Origin: Pristionchus mayeri
Taxonomy: Eukaryota > Nematoda > Chromadorea > Rhabditida > Neodiplogasteridae
Reading direction: 5' to 3'
Length of the DNA stretch: 64,000 nucleotides
Assembly (NCBI GenBank): GCA_036245805.1
Contig: BTRK01000005.1
Location: forward strand, 37,863,469-37,927,468
Position numbers and translations under genes: made by a program
Shown here: positions 24,114 through 35,370 of the stretch, one piece after another
Position numbering within the stretch: position 1 is the first letter of the stretch
Layout: every line of letters starts with the position of its first letter
Notes under the pieces: model-generated
Told to the model about the DNA's origin: nothing
Databases searched by the model: none
The model's input: only the letters and a program-made list of their open reading frames with translations

Positions 24114-26451
24114 CTTCTCCTGTGCCTCCTTAGTCGCTCCAGAGTTCACGAGGAAGTTGGTGCGCACGGATCCGGGGCTGCAAATTAGAGTTCTAGAAAC
24201 GATACCATCTTCATGGTATCTTCATTTTGCACACTCTCTCACAACTCGATCGGTCGAGAGAGTATGCAAAATTAAGAGACGAAGGCCCGAATTACGAACC
24301 CTACTGCAAATCAGTGATGGTATGGCAAGAATGAGTCGCTTTATTCGCTGCGATCTCAATCCGTCTGTCCCTATCAAGGCACATTGAAAATCGTAATTTC
24401 TTGCGAAGTCATCTTTACTGCAAATTAGTATGGATGGCCTCAGAATAATAGCCACTCCTCATGCCGTCATTGGTCTTGTCAACGAGCGTTATCTTTTCTT
24501 CTGAGGGCCGCCAATTTGAACGTGCACATGATCTCACTTGATAGACAGAACTTCGATAGCATACAATTGAGAAAACAAATAAAAAAACTCACTTGACAGA
24601 ATTCGCTCTGATCCCCTTCTTGATCAAGCTTCCCGCCATCTGGACTGTGATCTGATCGAGAGCCGCCTTCGACGAACTGGCGTACGGCATCTGTGAAGAG
24701 CAAAGCCCAACTATAAGTTTGCATATTAAGATACTATCGACGAAAGAACATAGCTACCTAACGGATTACAAATGTCAAAAAGTGATAAAGTAGAGCTCAA
24801 ACTGAGCCAAATATTAGTTATGAAAAAATATTTAGAGGCGATACAACAATATCATTTGTGAACCCTAGTGGAGAGTCTTTTAATCGTCAAAGTTGATGAG
24901 GATTCCATTGAAACCTGACGATATTTGACTTACTGGACTCAGCTTAAGGGCTGAACCGATAGAGGAAACATTGACGATGGCTCCCTTAGTCTTCTCCAGA
25001 TGAGGTACGGCAAGTTGAGAGATACGGAGGACACTATGATTATGATTTTGAAGCATTTTTTCTAATTTCCTTTTTTTCGAACTTATGCTAGGGCGAGTTT
25101 TCCGAGAGATTATAGGATCCTGTACAACCAGGAGACCCAAAGTTGGAAAGCTGTGATTCCATGTAAGCTCCCAGAAGACACGTATTATGTTCGAAATTTC
25201 GGGTGCAGAAATAGACACGATAGCCCACTTTAATCAGCCAATGTGGAACTCACTGCTTCACGTTTATGTCCAGCATTTTGTCGAATTAAGCCACAGGCAG
25301 ATCCATGATGGTCTTGCCCATCGCGTCGAATGACAACCCTCCAGCATTGCTCACCTGATTCATAGAAATCGACTGTTTCTATTCATTGTTCATGCTCTTT
25401 TTTTCTCTAATCTGTCAGATTGAAAATGATGAGAGCCAGATCATTGCTTTTGATTTTTTGTAAGGCCCGCCATGATAATTGCTTTCAATTCTTTGTCATC
25501 CACATAAAACCAATAACTTAATTATCATCATTTTCGCGCATATATCCCCTATTTTGAATATCTAGGTCTCGGAAGGATACTCCGTATCGACTCAGTGTTC
25601 TTCCTTTATCTGATCTAAAAAAACTGACCAGGACATCCAGTCTGCCGAATTTGCGCACAGTTGCTAAGACGAGTTGAAGGTCATTGAAGGTCTCGCTGGT
25701 GATGTCACCAAGAATCTTGAAAAGAAAAATATTTCAAATATTTCCCTTTCTAAGCTATACCTCCAAGATATCGTCCGCTTTCGCTCCAGCATGCAGACAT
25801 AGTCGCTTCGTTTCCTGGAATTGTGAAGTGTTGAGGTGTTCCATTCGATGTAAACATTCCCTAGTGTGTGTTATCGCCAGTAGCATTGGTAAATATTTGC
25901 CCTACTCTTCCGACCTCGTTGGGGAGAGAGAGAGTGTGAACTATGTACACAATTCTTGTTTCCAAAAAAGTTTCCGAAGAGTTAGTAAAACGCTGATCGT
26001 ATGTAAATTTGATCGTGGACCGAATTTCGAAACCTTTGCTAACCTCGATAAACATCTCTCTTCACGTATCATCGATGAACATATCTCTCTGCGCACCTCA
26101 TTGCTTTCACCGTGTGTGCGAGAAATTACTCTACATATTCAAGCACAAACTACATTGTCAGTGAAACAACAGGAGTTGAGTGTAAACTCACATCCAGAGC
26201 ATCCTCCTTCCTGCCCGTGATGGTCACTTTCGCGCCTGCTTTCACGAAGAGAACGGCAGTGGCGCGACCAATTCCGTTCGAGGAACCTGAACACCTTTTT
26301 TTACCGAACTGCTGTCCCTTCAAAGCCCGTCCCCCGACTGATTAACAAATACGAGGCAAATCTGTCATCAATATACGATATATCGCTAAAAAAACAACAT
26401 TCGTACACACTAACCAGTGACAATGACAACTTTTCCGGAGAAGAAGCCCAT
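24114..26451 (-). pseudogene. Short-chain dehydrogenase/reductase (classical SDR), 3'-truncated with a nonsense codon
   Basis: Eight minus-strand exons join in phase: 26415-26451, 26192-26286, 25761-25814, 25629-25715, 25254-25354, 24934-25033, 24593-24690, 24114-24177 (636 nt, 212 codons). SDRs are NAD(P)-dependent oxidoreductases. The start MGFFSGKVVIVTG leads into the cofactor-binding TGSSNGIGRA. Then come GRLDVLVSNAGG (NAG motif), IVNVSSIGSA (catalytic Ser), YASSKAAL (catalytic Tyr and Lys) and VNPGSVRTNF. All catalytic residues are present. However, a TAA lies in frame in exon 5 (PVA-stop-FDKML), and the usual last 40-60 residues are absent: sequence downstream of exon 8 is foldback repeat. 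I read it as a pseudogene of a dhs-like nematode gene. One sequencing error plus a distant last exon is the alternative. Confidence 0.85.
24186..24300. repeat. Hairpin family copy in an SDR intron
   Basis: ATTTTGCACACTCTCTC, a loop containing CGATCGG, then CGAGAGAGTATGCAAAAT gives a nearly perfect stem. Outside it are AGTTCTAGAAACGATACCA on one side and GAGACGAAGGCCCGAATT on the other. Both flanks recur in the copy at 62.63 kb in the opposite orientation, so the unit is about 110-120 bp and not just the stem. Confidence 0.75.
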
Positions 26452-27141
26452 AACTGCTGCAGAGATTTCAAAAGGAATTCCCGCGTCTTCTTCCTTTTGT
26501 AGACCATCAGCCAAGTCTTGTTTCTAGTATGTGCGCCGGGCTCTCCTGCTTCTCAATGATATCTTGGTGTTGTATGTGGTCCGTGTTCCAGTAAACATCG
26601 AACAAGGTCTTTCTAGCCTTTGGCTTTCCTGTCTAGTCTTTGGCGGACAAGGAGAGTTTGCACTAATATTTTCGCGCGCACCTCCTCGTCAAAATATAAG
26701 AGGCACACATTTTTGCACAAATTTGAAATAATACTTACCGTTTCTTTAGTATTCTCGTGCTTCATGAAGTTGTTTTCCTGAAGCAACGTAGTACAAACTA
26801 GAAAGCACAAAGTACTGCATGTCTATCCTGGCAACAGCTATAAGCGCAATGGCAGATCTTCCATCAGCTTTCACCACTCAAAATAAATGGGGAAGTGTGC
26901 AGAAATTTGTGCACACCGAACAATCACTGAGAGTCAATTACCATTTCTTTGCTATTTGATCACTCACATACCGTACTATTTCGTCGTGCCTCGGGGCTAG
27001 ATAAATTATTAAATGGGCTGTCTGACAGGAAATTAAGGGATATATCTAGAAATGAACGGGGTAGAGGAGAAATGGGGGGAGCAATTATCCAAGAAGACAC
27101 GGTCAAGTAGTGGCACAAATTTCGAAAATATATACTTGTAG
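26452..27141. other. Intergenic region between divergent gene remnants
   Basis: It lies between the minus-strand SDR start and the first plus-strand exon of the RING-related gene, so promoters for both should be here. No TATA box or trans-splice signal can be singled out. The open frames are short and uncharacteristic. Confidence 0.3.
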
Positions 27142-27699
27142 GTGTCGCAAGGAATTGGCAGAGGCCTCAGCAGAAAAGGTCTGATGTGGGTAAGTCATCA
27201 AACGAATGTGCATCCGTTATGTTTGCAGTGACAGATGCTCGGAAAGCATATGATGAGGTAAGAAAGGAGTTGGAAGGCCATGACGAACTCGTAAGTAAAT
27301 ATGCGATCATTTATGTATTGAAACAATAGTGTTTATACCACAAACCAAACTGTTATCGTATACTGCCAAATGTGGTTGTAAAGTGGCATGCATTATAGAG
27401 GCACTTGTTCCGCAATTTCTGCTACACAGGCGCGGCGCTGACAGGCATCTGGCACGCGATATCCGGGCTCGAACCTGTCGTGCGAAAGAAGAATGCTGCA
27501 GCTGCCAAAGTGAGGGAGATTGTGAGATTTACGAAAAATGCTCAGGATGGCAGGAGTCTCGCTAACCGAAGAAAGGATAACAGAATGTGGTAAGTGATAG
27601 GGTTTGACAGAATGTCATGCGTGTCCCCCATCGTGTGCTCTATCACTCGTCAGATATATCAAGAGTGAACACATTTTTGTTTTCAGTTTCAGAGTAGTA
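27142..27699 (+). pseudogene. RING-related coiled-coil gene, broken by a mariner insertion
   Basis: Exons at 27142-27178, 27229-27290 (TDARKAYDEVRKELEGHDEL) and 27430-27589 (AALTGIWHAISGLEP...RRKDNRMW) have good GT/AG borders. They resemble the second gene to the right: ARRAYDEARKKL and GALTRICHAIAEVERTG occur there in the same order. An acceptor at 27686 starts a next exon that the mariner interrupts after 13 bases, exactly where the sister gene encodes its C-terminal RING. The phase between the second and third exon does not fit without an unseen exon or an indel. This is a tandem-duplicated relative, now dead. Confidence 0.6.
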
Positions 27700-28939
27700 T
27701 CAGGTTGGTCGGAAAGTCTTTGTCACTGGTTTTGAATTAACACTGCTCGTTGCAAGTGCACTTTGGCGTTCCCTCGCTCCTAGTTAATAACAATCATTGA
27801 AGGCTCTTTATAGTTAACAACTCCCCATTCACTTCCCTTCAGTCATGCTCTAGTAGAGTAACGATGTATGTTCGTAGTACCATCCACATCCGCCTTGTTA
27901 TGCTTTACCTCTATCTATCCTACACCACGATGAAGTATCCGGAGAACCCTACTGAAGAATCTTATGAAACAGATGCCCCCTCTACAACACCATAAGGAAT
28001 TGGTTCCATCTCTTAGAAAAAGTCGAATTTTCCCTTAATGATCAGGTCGATCTAGAAGATCAGGTGAGTTAGATTTGGAAATGTTGAAGAAAGGGGTGGA
28101 AACAGACCCATTTCAAACTGTCCGTGAAATGATCATCACACTTCGAGCCCACCATAGCACTGTCAAAGAAAGCTTGAGATCTCTTGGAATGAGGAAATGT
28201 ATCGGTCGATTCATGTCCCATGATGTGAGCCAAGACCGTCGAGTCGATGATTCCATTACTCTCGTAATTCTCCGAGGCGGCGATCGATGGTTGGAACGGC
28301 TCATAACGGGGAATAATAAGTGTGCCCTCTACGGTAACAACCACATGATAGCCCAGCGGGTTGAAAAAGGAGAGACTCCACAGGGTGTCCCCTAACTTGA
28401 CCTGCACCCCACGAAAAACAAGCTGTCAATGTGGTGGGGGGTGGATGGCGTGATCTACTCGGAGCTACTCCCTGAGGGCATGGCAATCACCGGGGTCAAG
28501 TACGTCACACACCTACATAATTTGAATTTGAAAGTCGATCGTTCAAGGCTGAATGACAAGAAAGTGTACAATTAACAAAATGACCCCCGTCACCAGGTCT
28601 CCAATCAAGTCAAGCATGAACTGGGTGAATAGGGATGGATGGTTTCCCCTTAGCCCCCGTATTCTCCTGACATTGTTCCTCCTATTACTGGCTTTTCGCT
28701 GACCTGACCCATGCCGTTCGAGGTAGGGCCTGCGATTTCCGTGGAAATCTCAATGCTGTACTTTATGCTGCAATACTTTGCCTCGCGCTCAGATGGGTTC
28801 TACATGGAGGGGATTCATAAGTTGAAGGAACGTTGGGCACATATTGCCAATAATGATGGCAAGTATTATTGAACTCGTGCTATTGTTTCCTCAAAGTAAT
28901 TGTTTTGAAAAAGTGACAAAGACTTTCCGACCAACCTAA
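27700..28939 (+). mobile_element. Mariner element, full length but decayed
   Basis: A 1240-bp element with terminal repeats TCAGGTTGGTCGGAAAGTCTTTGTCAC at the left and the reverse complement of TTAGGTTGGTCGGAAAGTCTTTGTCAC at the right, each flanked by TA. Transposase fragments on the plus strand include DPFQTVREM and HHSTVKESLRSLG (DNA-binding part), LERLITGNNKCALYGN (the first catalytic Asp region, where the usual TGDEKW has become TGNNKC, so the Asp is gone), LSMWWGVDGVIYSELLPEG and ITGVKYVTHLHNLNLK. Stop codons and missing segments follow. It resembles the mellifera-type mariners by its GGTTGGTC ends. Inactive. Confidence 0.88.
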
Positions 28940-29208
28940 TATTTGCGCATTAAACCTTCGATTTGCCTGTGAGATCGTATTGTATAACTGGAGTGTACTA
29001 TCACAGAGGGCCAGCAGTGTTACTATGATAGCTCCAGAATCCCCCTGGCATGCCTCCTTCAATATCAGTTCCTGAATGCCTCCTTCAATATCAGTGTCAT
29101 AAAATATTTATTTTATTGTTTTCCCAATTTCAATATATTGGGTAAACACTTGCATCACTAGGGTAGAATTATGTTTTCGAAGTGATATCTTCCAAATTCC
29201 TAGCGACA

Positions 29209-30829
29209 ATGATGCTCGTTGATTCTCACGCGCCTGCACCGTTTGCTTCGCGGATTCGCCGTTCCGACGATCCGTTTTTGCCGCGTGCGGACATCCGGTT
29301 TGCCGAGCGTACGCGGATAATCACGCTCTCACTTGTCCATTCTGCCGGAAGAACGGGCGATTTGCTCACCTTAAGGAGTGGCATTTGGGAGAACAAGGAC
29401 AAATTGCAAGGCAGAGTCGAGAGCACATGAAAGACAGGTTTGTTGTTTTTTATTGTTAGTATCAAGTGCAGCACGATTTTTGCAACGATCTAAGCATTTG
29501 TTTGTATCTTGAATTCCTCTAAGCCTCGTCAAAACAAATCTATGACATCGGTTTCTCTCATCGATTACTACTTATTTCAGAAATTTAGGAATTCGAATTT
29601 CTAGTCATTGTCAAGTTCATCTTAACCTTAGTTTAGACTGCAATATTTTCAGAGCTCGACGGGAAATCGAAGACGTATTGGACATGTCAATGGCGGAGGC
29701 GACTGAATCACTTGAAGTTCACCGCATTGCGCTTGCAAAAGTGGCAATTGCTCGTAGAGCATACGATGAGGCTCGAAAGAAGTTGCTCATGCGATTGCGC
29801 GCGAAGCCCAAGTAGAGGAGGAAGCGGAAAGGGCGAGAAGTTCATGGGAAGTATCGAGAACAGCTATTCCCGAATCTCCAAACCATGAAGAAAAGGATAT
29901 ATTCCCTGCCGAAATGATCAGGTTTGTGAGGTCAAATTATGTCTTGTGTGTGGGTAGTGATGTGCGCATTCATTAGGAAATTTGGAAATATGGAAAGATG
30001 TGTGTGGATTCAAATAAAATTACTATGTAGGTAGTCATGGAAATTTAGAAATTGTAAATTCCCATAGGTAGGCGCCATAAGCATCTGTAAGGTTAAGCAT
30101 AGTTTAATGGAATTACTTCATTTCGGCTTCACACCTTGTGGTTCCAATCCATATGCAATAATGTATGAAATAGTTCTCTTTCGAAATACATATTTTCCAG
30201 ATACCCTACATCAAACTTCAAAATGTTGGTTACACAGCAATCTGCCCAGAAAGCGTGATGGAGCGCTGACAAGAATCTGTCACGCAATAGCCGAGGTTGA
30301 GCGCACTGGACGAGCAAAGAAGGCTGCGGTTTCCAAAGCAAGATACATCATTGACCATATGAAACGAGTGCAGATGGCGAGATCGATTGCTTACTACCGA
30401 GAGGAGAATGACAAGTGGTGGGTGATGCTTGTTTTACGACCGTGAAGTTCTTCTTTTTATGAACTTTCTGAACATAATGTCGCCTTTCGACATGAATTAT
30501 CCAAAAACTTTTCTCAGAAATCTACATAATTTATTCAAAATATCACAAAAGCTCACAGTTCTTAGAGAATTTCAATACAGTGCACATTAATTAGATTATG
30601 TTCTTGCAGTGCTGCCATGGGCTTGGAGTTCGCTCGTGCGTGTCGATCTTGTGGAGTGAAGTCGCCGCGCCAACGTGCTTTCTTTCCCGCGTGCGGACAC
30701 GCGGTATGCCGCGAGTGCGCAGACAGTGGAGAACCTCACGCGTTCGACGTGGACGGGCATGAAACGTGTCCACCTAGAGAGTGCACGGGTGACTTTGTGC
30801 CTCTGTTTGAGAACCTGATCGAAGAGTGA
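29209..30829 (+). pseudogene. Double RING-finger/coiled-coil gene with two one-base deletions
   Basis: Four plus-strand exons: 29209-29437, 29653-29921, 30250-30417 and 30610-30829. The first encodes a RING (ACTVCFADSPFRRSVFAACGHP...CPFCRKNG); the usual third-pair Cys reads CRAY instead of CREC. The second is a charged helix (ARREIEDVLDM...RRAYDEARKKL). The third is another helix (GALTRICHAIAEVERTG...YYREENDK). The fourth is a second RING-like Cys/His cluster (ACRSCG...FFPACGHAVCRECAD...CPPRECTG) ending LIEE-stop. RING proteins are usually E3 ubiquitin ligases. Exon phases agree at every junction, but exon 1 and exon 2 each lack one base (after MMLVD, and between KKL and AHAIAREAQVEEEAERA). 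The 3' end from 30705 is copied in reverse at 35990-36062. Confidence 0.7.
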
Positions 30830-31388
30830 ATTATCATTGTCATCAAATATTTATTTCTCATATTTATTCGAAGAAAAAGGAACCGTGGTATTATAAAGAT
30901 AGTATGCGTTTTAATGCGAATGTACTTTGTCAAGTTGGATTGGTTACATGGTTTCTCTAGACCAGAATAAAATGCCGATATCTAACGATTACTTTTCGTA
31001 ATATCTCATACAGAATATAAGTCGCGTTGCACTATTTTTTACCATTTTGAGAAAGTGTTTGAGAACTTTGCAAAATCTGCCAAATTGAAGCATAATAATG
31101 CAAAATTATTTCTCTCCTCGTTTTGCCCTTTCAAAAAATTGGAGAGACCCAGAATTCGACAAAATAAAACATTTTCAATTTGTCAAAATCCTTCCCATAG
31201 TAGAATTGAACTAGAACGGAAAAAATAATTTGAAAGACTCCGTGAAAAATAGCAGTAATTGTCAAATTCTTTGCACAAACATATTTTTCAAATAATTTTA
31301 AAATTTTATAAACATTGAATCAATATTTCAGCGAGAAGGAGATGCTGTTAACATAAATTTAAAAATATTTTGAATATGTTTTAGGCAC
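30830..31388. other. RING gene 3' flank containing a dispersed repeat
   Basis: AT-rich 3' flank running up to the gypsy insertion. About 31015-31100 (CAATTTGGCAGATTTTGCAAAGTTCTCAAA on the opposite strand) recurs at 46895-47000, so it contains a dispersed repeat. The whole stretch is present again in reverse at 35376-35935 as part of the palindrome. Confidence 0.6.
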
Positions 31389-31393
31389 ATATC

Positions 31394-31631
31394 AGTTGGT
31401 TCTTGTGTGAAGACCAAGAGAGAGAGCGATAGAGAATGGTTTATCTCTGGATGAGAATGAGAGAATGAGGGGTTGCCGGCCTTTATATACAGGTGACGGC
31501 GAGTCGGGCCAATAGGGAAATGGGAGAGAGATCGCCGTCTCTTCTTCTTTGTTCCTCGCTGATCCAATTAGTAGACGTGCAGAGCAAGAAGATTATCTGT
31601 CGAAGTCCCTTTCTATATTACCATACCAACT
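31394..31631 (-). repeat. 3' LTR of the gypsy element
   Basis: 238 bp, AGTTGGT at one end and ACCAACT at the other, with 7-bp inverted termini. On the minus strand TGTATATAAAGG at 31480-31491 is a good TATA box. The adjacent polypurine tract fixes this as the 3' copy. Confidence 0.92.
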
Positions 31632-31645
31632 CCTCCCCTAGTGGA
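31632..31645 (-). other. Polypurine tract of the gypsy element
   Basis: Minus-strand CTAGGGGAGG abuts the 3' LTR, the position from which plus-strand DNA synthesis is primed in LTR retroelements. Confidence 0.7.
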
Positions 31646-31764
31646 TAATCCCACTACAGTATTCCTTTAGACATTATTCATACAAACTCTACTTTATTTC
31701 ACTTCACGATAATGTCTTATCGTACAATACTTAGTAGGGAGGTTCGTAGTCCATGGGAGCCTGA

Positions 31765-32343
31765 TTAGTGGAAGGTCCCGAGGGGGACAGCGTGGCCAGG
31801 TTCAGGGACGGAGCCTGATTCGGGAGTTGGTTCGTGGCCAATGGCTGGTTCGAAGGCGTGTTCGTGTACGTAGACGCGCTCATCATCTGGTTCGTGGCAG
31901 TAGTCGGCGATGTCGGGGCCGTCAGTACTCGGCTCTGGATGGGATACGGTTATGGAGGTCCTTTCGTTATCCTCTACCGTATCTTGTATCCATCTACTGT
32001 ATCCCCGTACCTGGTTGATGGCTGCCAGCAGTAGCTGCTGTCCCTGGGTCACACCAAGCAACAACTGGTGGATCGTCGGGAGAAGGGGCAGATGCTCGCT
32101 CCCTGGGAGTCTTGCCTGGAGTAGGGAGTCTTCTTTCACCATACTCGGGAAGATCATCACTACTACACTACAGTATCGCGGGTGAGGGTAGTACCTGTCC
32201 TCCATTCTGGGGTCCTCCGTTTGGGGGAGGGAGTCTTCCTCGATTCACCGTGCATCCCCGGCAAAAACAGCCATAGGGATGACCAGGTAGACCCGCCGCT
32301 GGGAACATCTTCTTGCCCGTCCGACTTCGAATGAGTAGAGGGG
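31765..32343 (-). pseudogene. C-terminal tail of the gypsy polyprotein
   Basis: A minus-strand open frame of 146 codons (from 32205, MEDRYYPHPRY...) precedes the polypurine tract, and upstream of it the frame PAAGLPGHPYGCF can be read. A second frame is rich in Pro, Thr, Asn and Gln, with repeated NQ(A/L)P motifs, and stops at DYEPPY just before the LTR. I cannot tell which frame was used; low-complexity C-terminal tails are usual after integrase. Upstream it is cut by the foldback at 32.34 kb, and an identical mirror copy lies at 34421-34999. Confidence 0.55.
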
Positions 32344-32349
32344 GGCCTC

Positions 32350-34415
32350 TCTTTCCTTATATGAGAGGAATCACGAGAAAATCACCCATTTGAGGGGGGT
32401 TCGCGGCGGTAAAACACAACGTCATCCAATCCTGATATAAACATGATCTAAGATATTTCAAATGATGCTCTTTCAAACTGCGTTGTCAGAATTCTGATAA
32501 CTGTCGTCATCTTCGAGATTCAGAAGGCCAAACTTGGGACACTCACTTTTTAGGGGTCTATTCGAGCCCACTTAAACTATCATAAATCCGTTTAAAATGA
32601 TGATATAAACTCGTTCTTTGCTCAGAAAGAAAGCTGAAAATATTCTCTACAACTTTTATGTTGAACATGCCATTCCATGTGCACGTCCCAGCGCGGGGTG
32701 GTCGGGTCGACCAAAAATGACCGGATTCTGGAAATCGGAAAAACCCCCCTGAATAATCATGCGCGATTGAGAGACACTATGTGTGACTAACTTGGAGCCA
32801 AATATTAGCCAAATCGAAAAATGTAAAAAAAAACGGCGTAACTTTTTGTCCGGCGACGTATGAATGACCACCATACCAAAACACCCCTTTAGCTCCAACT
32901 GACAGCTATTGGCCTCAAATCGGTTCAAAATCATCCAAAACAACATTTAGAATTGTTTCCGGCCTCAATACAGTACTTCCATAGGGCGAAACTTTCGACC
33001 GGACCTGAAAATTGAAAATCGATTTTCAGACCCTTCTCAACTTGTGAGCTTGGCTCATGTGCACTAAATCACTTTGAAATAACGTGGGAATGTCCCTCTA
33101 CACTATTCAAACAAAGGGCGCGCCTATAAATTCGAAATTTCATCTGATGGATCCAAGAAAACGCGCAAAACTGTACCACAGGTCAACATTGTCATTGGGT
33201 CCCGGCTCATGGCTGGCTCATGGCTAGAAATGGCTCATGGCTAGAAATGTAGAGTACGATGAGCTAAACATTTCATCTGTTGAAAGTGAGTCTCAATCTA
33301 TTGGTTGAAGCGCGCTACAGTGTCTAGAAAATGGCCAGAAATCGACTAGAATCCCCCGAGAGCGCGCGCTCTAACCGTCTGCCGCTCTCGCCGCCTGACC
33401 TCCCTCTCCCTCCCCTCCCTTTACCGCTCTCTCGCGCGCCTCCATCGTCGTTTTCTGCCAACTTCCAGGCTCTGTAGCGTGCTTCAACGAAAAGATAAAG
33501 GCTCACTTCCAACAGATGAAATGTTTAGCACATCGTACTCTACATTTCTAACCATAAGCCGGGACCCAATGACAAAGGTGACCTGTAGTAAGGTTTTGCG
33601 CGTTTTCTGCGATTCATCAGATGAAATTTCGTATTTCTAGATGCGCCCTTTGTTTGAATAGTGTAGAGGGACATTCCTACGTTATTTCAAAGTGATTTAG
33701 TGCACATGGGCCAAGTCCGGAATTTGAGAAGGGTCTGAAAATCGATTTTCAATTTTCAGGTCCGGTCGAAATTTTCGCCCTATGGAAGTTTTATATTGAG
33801 GCCGGAAACAATTCTAAATGTTGTTTTGGATGATTTTGAACCGATTTGAGGCCAATAGCTGTCAGTTGGAGCTAAAGGGGTGTTTTGGTATGGTGGTCAT
33901 TCATACGTCGCCGGACAAAAAGTTACGCCGTTTTTTTTAACATTTTTCGATTTGGCTAATATTTGGCTCCAAGTTAGTCACACATAGTGTCTCTCAATCG
34001 CGCATGATTATTCAGGGGGGTTTTTCCGATTTCCAGAATCCGGTCAATTTTGGTCGACCCGACCACCCCGCGCTGGGACGTGCACATGGAATGGCATGTT
34101 CAACATAAAAGTTGTAGAGAATATTTTCAGCTTTCTTTCTGAGCAAAGAACGAGTTTATATCATCATTTTAAACGGATTTATGATAGTTTAAGTGGGCTC
34201 GAATAGACCCCTAAAAAGTGAGTGTCCCAAGTTTGGCCTTCTGAATCTCGAAGATGACGACAGTTATCAGAATTCTGACAACGCAGTTTGAAAGAGCATC
34301 ATTTGAAATATCTTAGATCATGTTTATATCAGGATTGGATGACGTTGTGTTTTACCGCCGCGAACCCCCCTCAAATGGGTGATTTTCTCGTGATTCCTCT
34401 CATATAAGGAAAGAG
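32350..34415. mobile_element. Large foldback element at the centre of the palindrome
   Basis: Arms of roughly 0.9 kb run inward from CTTATATGAGAGGAATCACG and CGTGATTCCTCTCATATAAG to a non-palindromic GC- and pyrimidine-rich loop at about 33260-33470. Relatives occur as single arms at 10525-11038 (and in each tandem unit) and at 23640-24025, so the family is old and dispersed. It sits inside the pol tail of the gypsy element. Because the host sequence is also mirrored, no target duplication can be defined. Confidence 0.85.
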
Positions 34416-34420
34416 AGGCC

Positions 34421-35132
34421 CCCCTCTACTCATTCGAAGTCGGACGGGCAAGAAGATGTTCCCAGCGGCGGGTCTACCTGGTCATCCCTATGGCTGTTTT
34501 TGCCGGGGATGCACGGTGAATCGAGGAAGACTCCCTCCCCCAAACGGAGGACCCCAGAATGGAGGACAGGTACTACCCTCACCCGCGATACTGTAGTGTA
34601 GTAGTGATGATCTTCCCGAGTATGGTGAAAGAAGACTCCCTACTCCAGGCAAGACTCCCAGGGAGCGAGCATCTGCCCCTTCTCCCGACGATCCACCAGT
34701 TGTTGCTTGGTGTGACCCAGGGACAGCAGCTACTGCTGGCAGCCATCAACCAGGTACGGGGATACAGTAGATGGATACAAGATACGGTAGAGGATAACGA
34801 AAGGACCTCCATAACCGTATCCCATCCAGAGCCGAGTACTGACGGCCCCGACATCGCCGACTACTGCCACGAACCAGATGATGAGCGCGTCTACGTACAC
34901 GAACACGCCTTCGAACCAGCCATTGGCCACGAACCAACTCCCGAATCAGGCTCCGTCCCTGAACCTGGCCACGCTGTCCCCCTCGGGACCTTCCACTAAT
35001 CAGGCTCCCATGGACTACGAACCTCCCTACTAAGTATTGTACGATAAGACATTATCGTGAAGTGAAATAAAGTAGAGTTTGTATGAATAATGTCTAAAGG
35101 AATACTGTAGTGGGATTATCCACTAGGGGAGG
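34421..35132 (+). pseudogene. Mirror copy of the gypsy pol tail
   Basis: Reverse-complement duplicate of 31632-32343, including the 146-codon open frame (34559-34999) and the polypurine tract (about 35119-35132). Confidence 0.85.
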
Positions 35133-35370
35133 AGTTGGTATGGTAATATAGAAAGGGACTTCGACAGATAATCTTCTTGCTCTGCACGTCTACTAATTGG
35201 ATCAGCGAGGAACAAAGAAGAAGAGACGGCGATCTCTCTCCCATTTCCCTATTGGCCCGACTCGCCGTCACCTGTATATAAAGGCCGGCAACCCCTCATT
35301 CTCTCATTCTCATCCAGAGATAAACCATTCTCTATCGCTCTCTCTCTTGGTCTTCACACAAGAACCAACT
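35133..35370 (+). repeat. Mirror copy of the gypsy LTR
   Basis: The same 238 bp as the 3' LTR in reverse orientation, followed by GATAT (35371-35375) and mirrored host flank. The copy was therefore made from the 3' junction after insertion. Confidence 0.9.

Noticed and set aside
28069..28407. 112-codon minus-strand ORF
   Set aside because: It is antisense to the decayed mariner transposase that reads on the plus strand.
34559..34999. 146-codon ORF as a separate host gene
   Set aside because: It is the mirror copy of a frame in the gypsy pol tail, directly before the polypurine tract and LTR.
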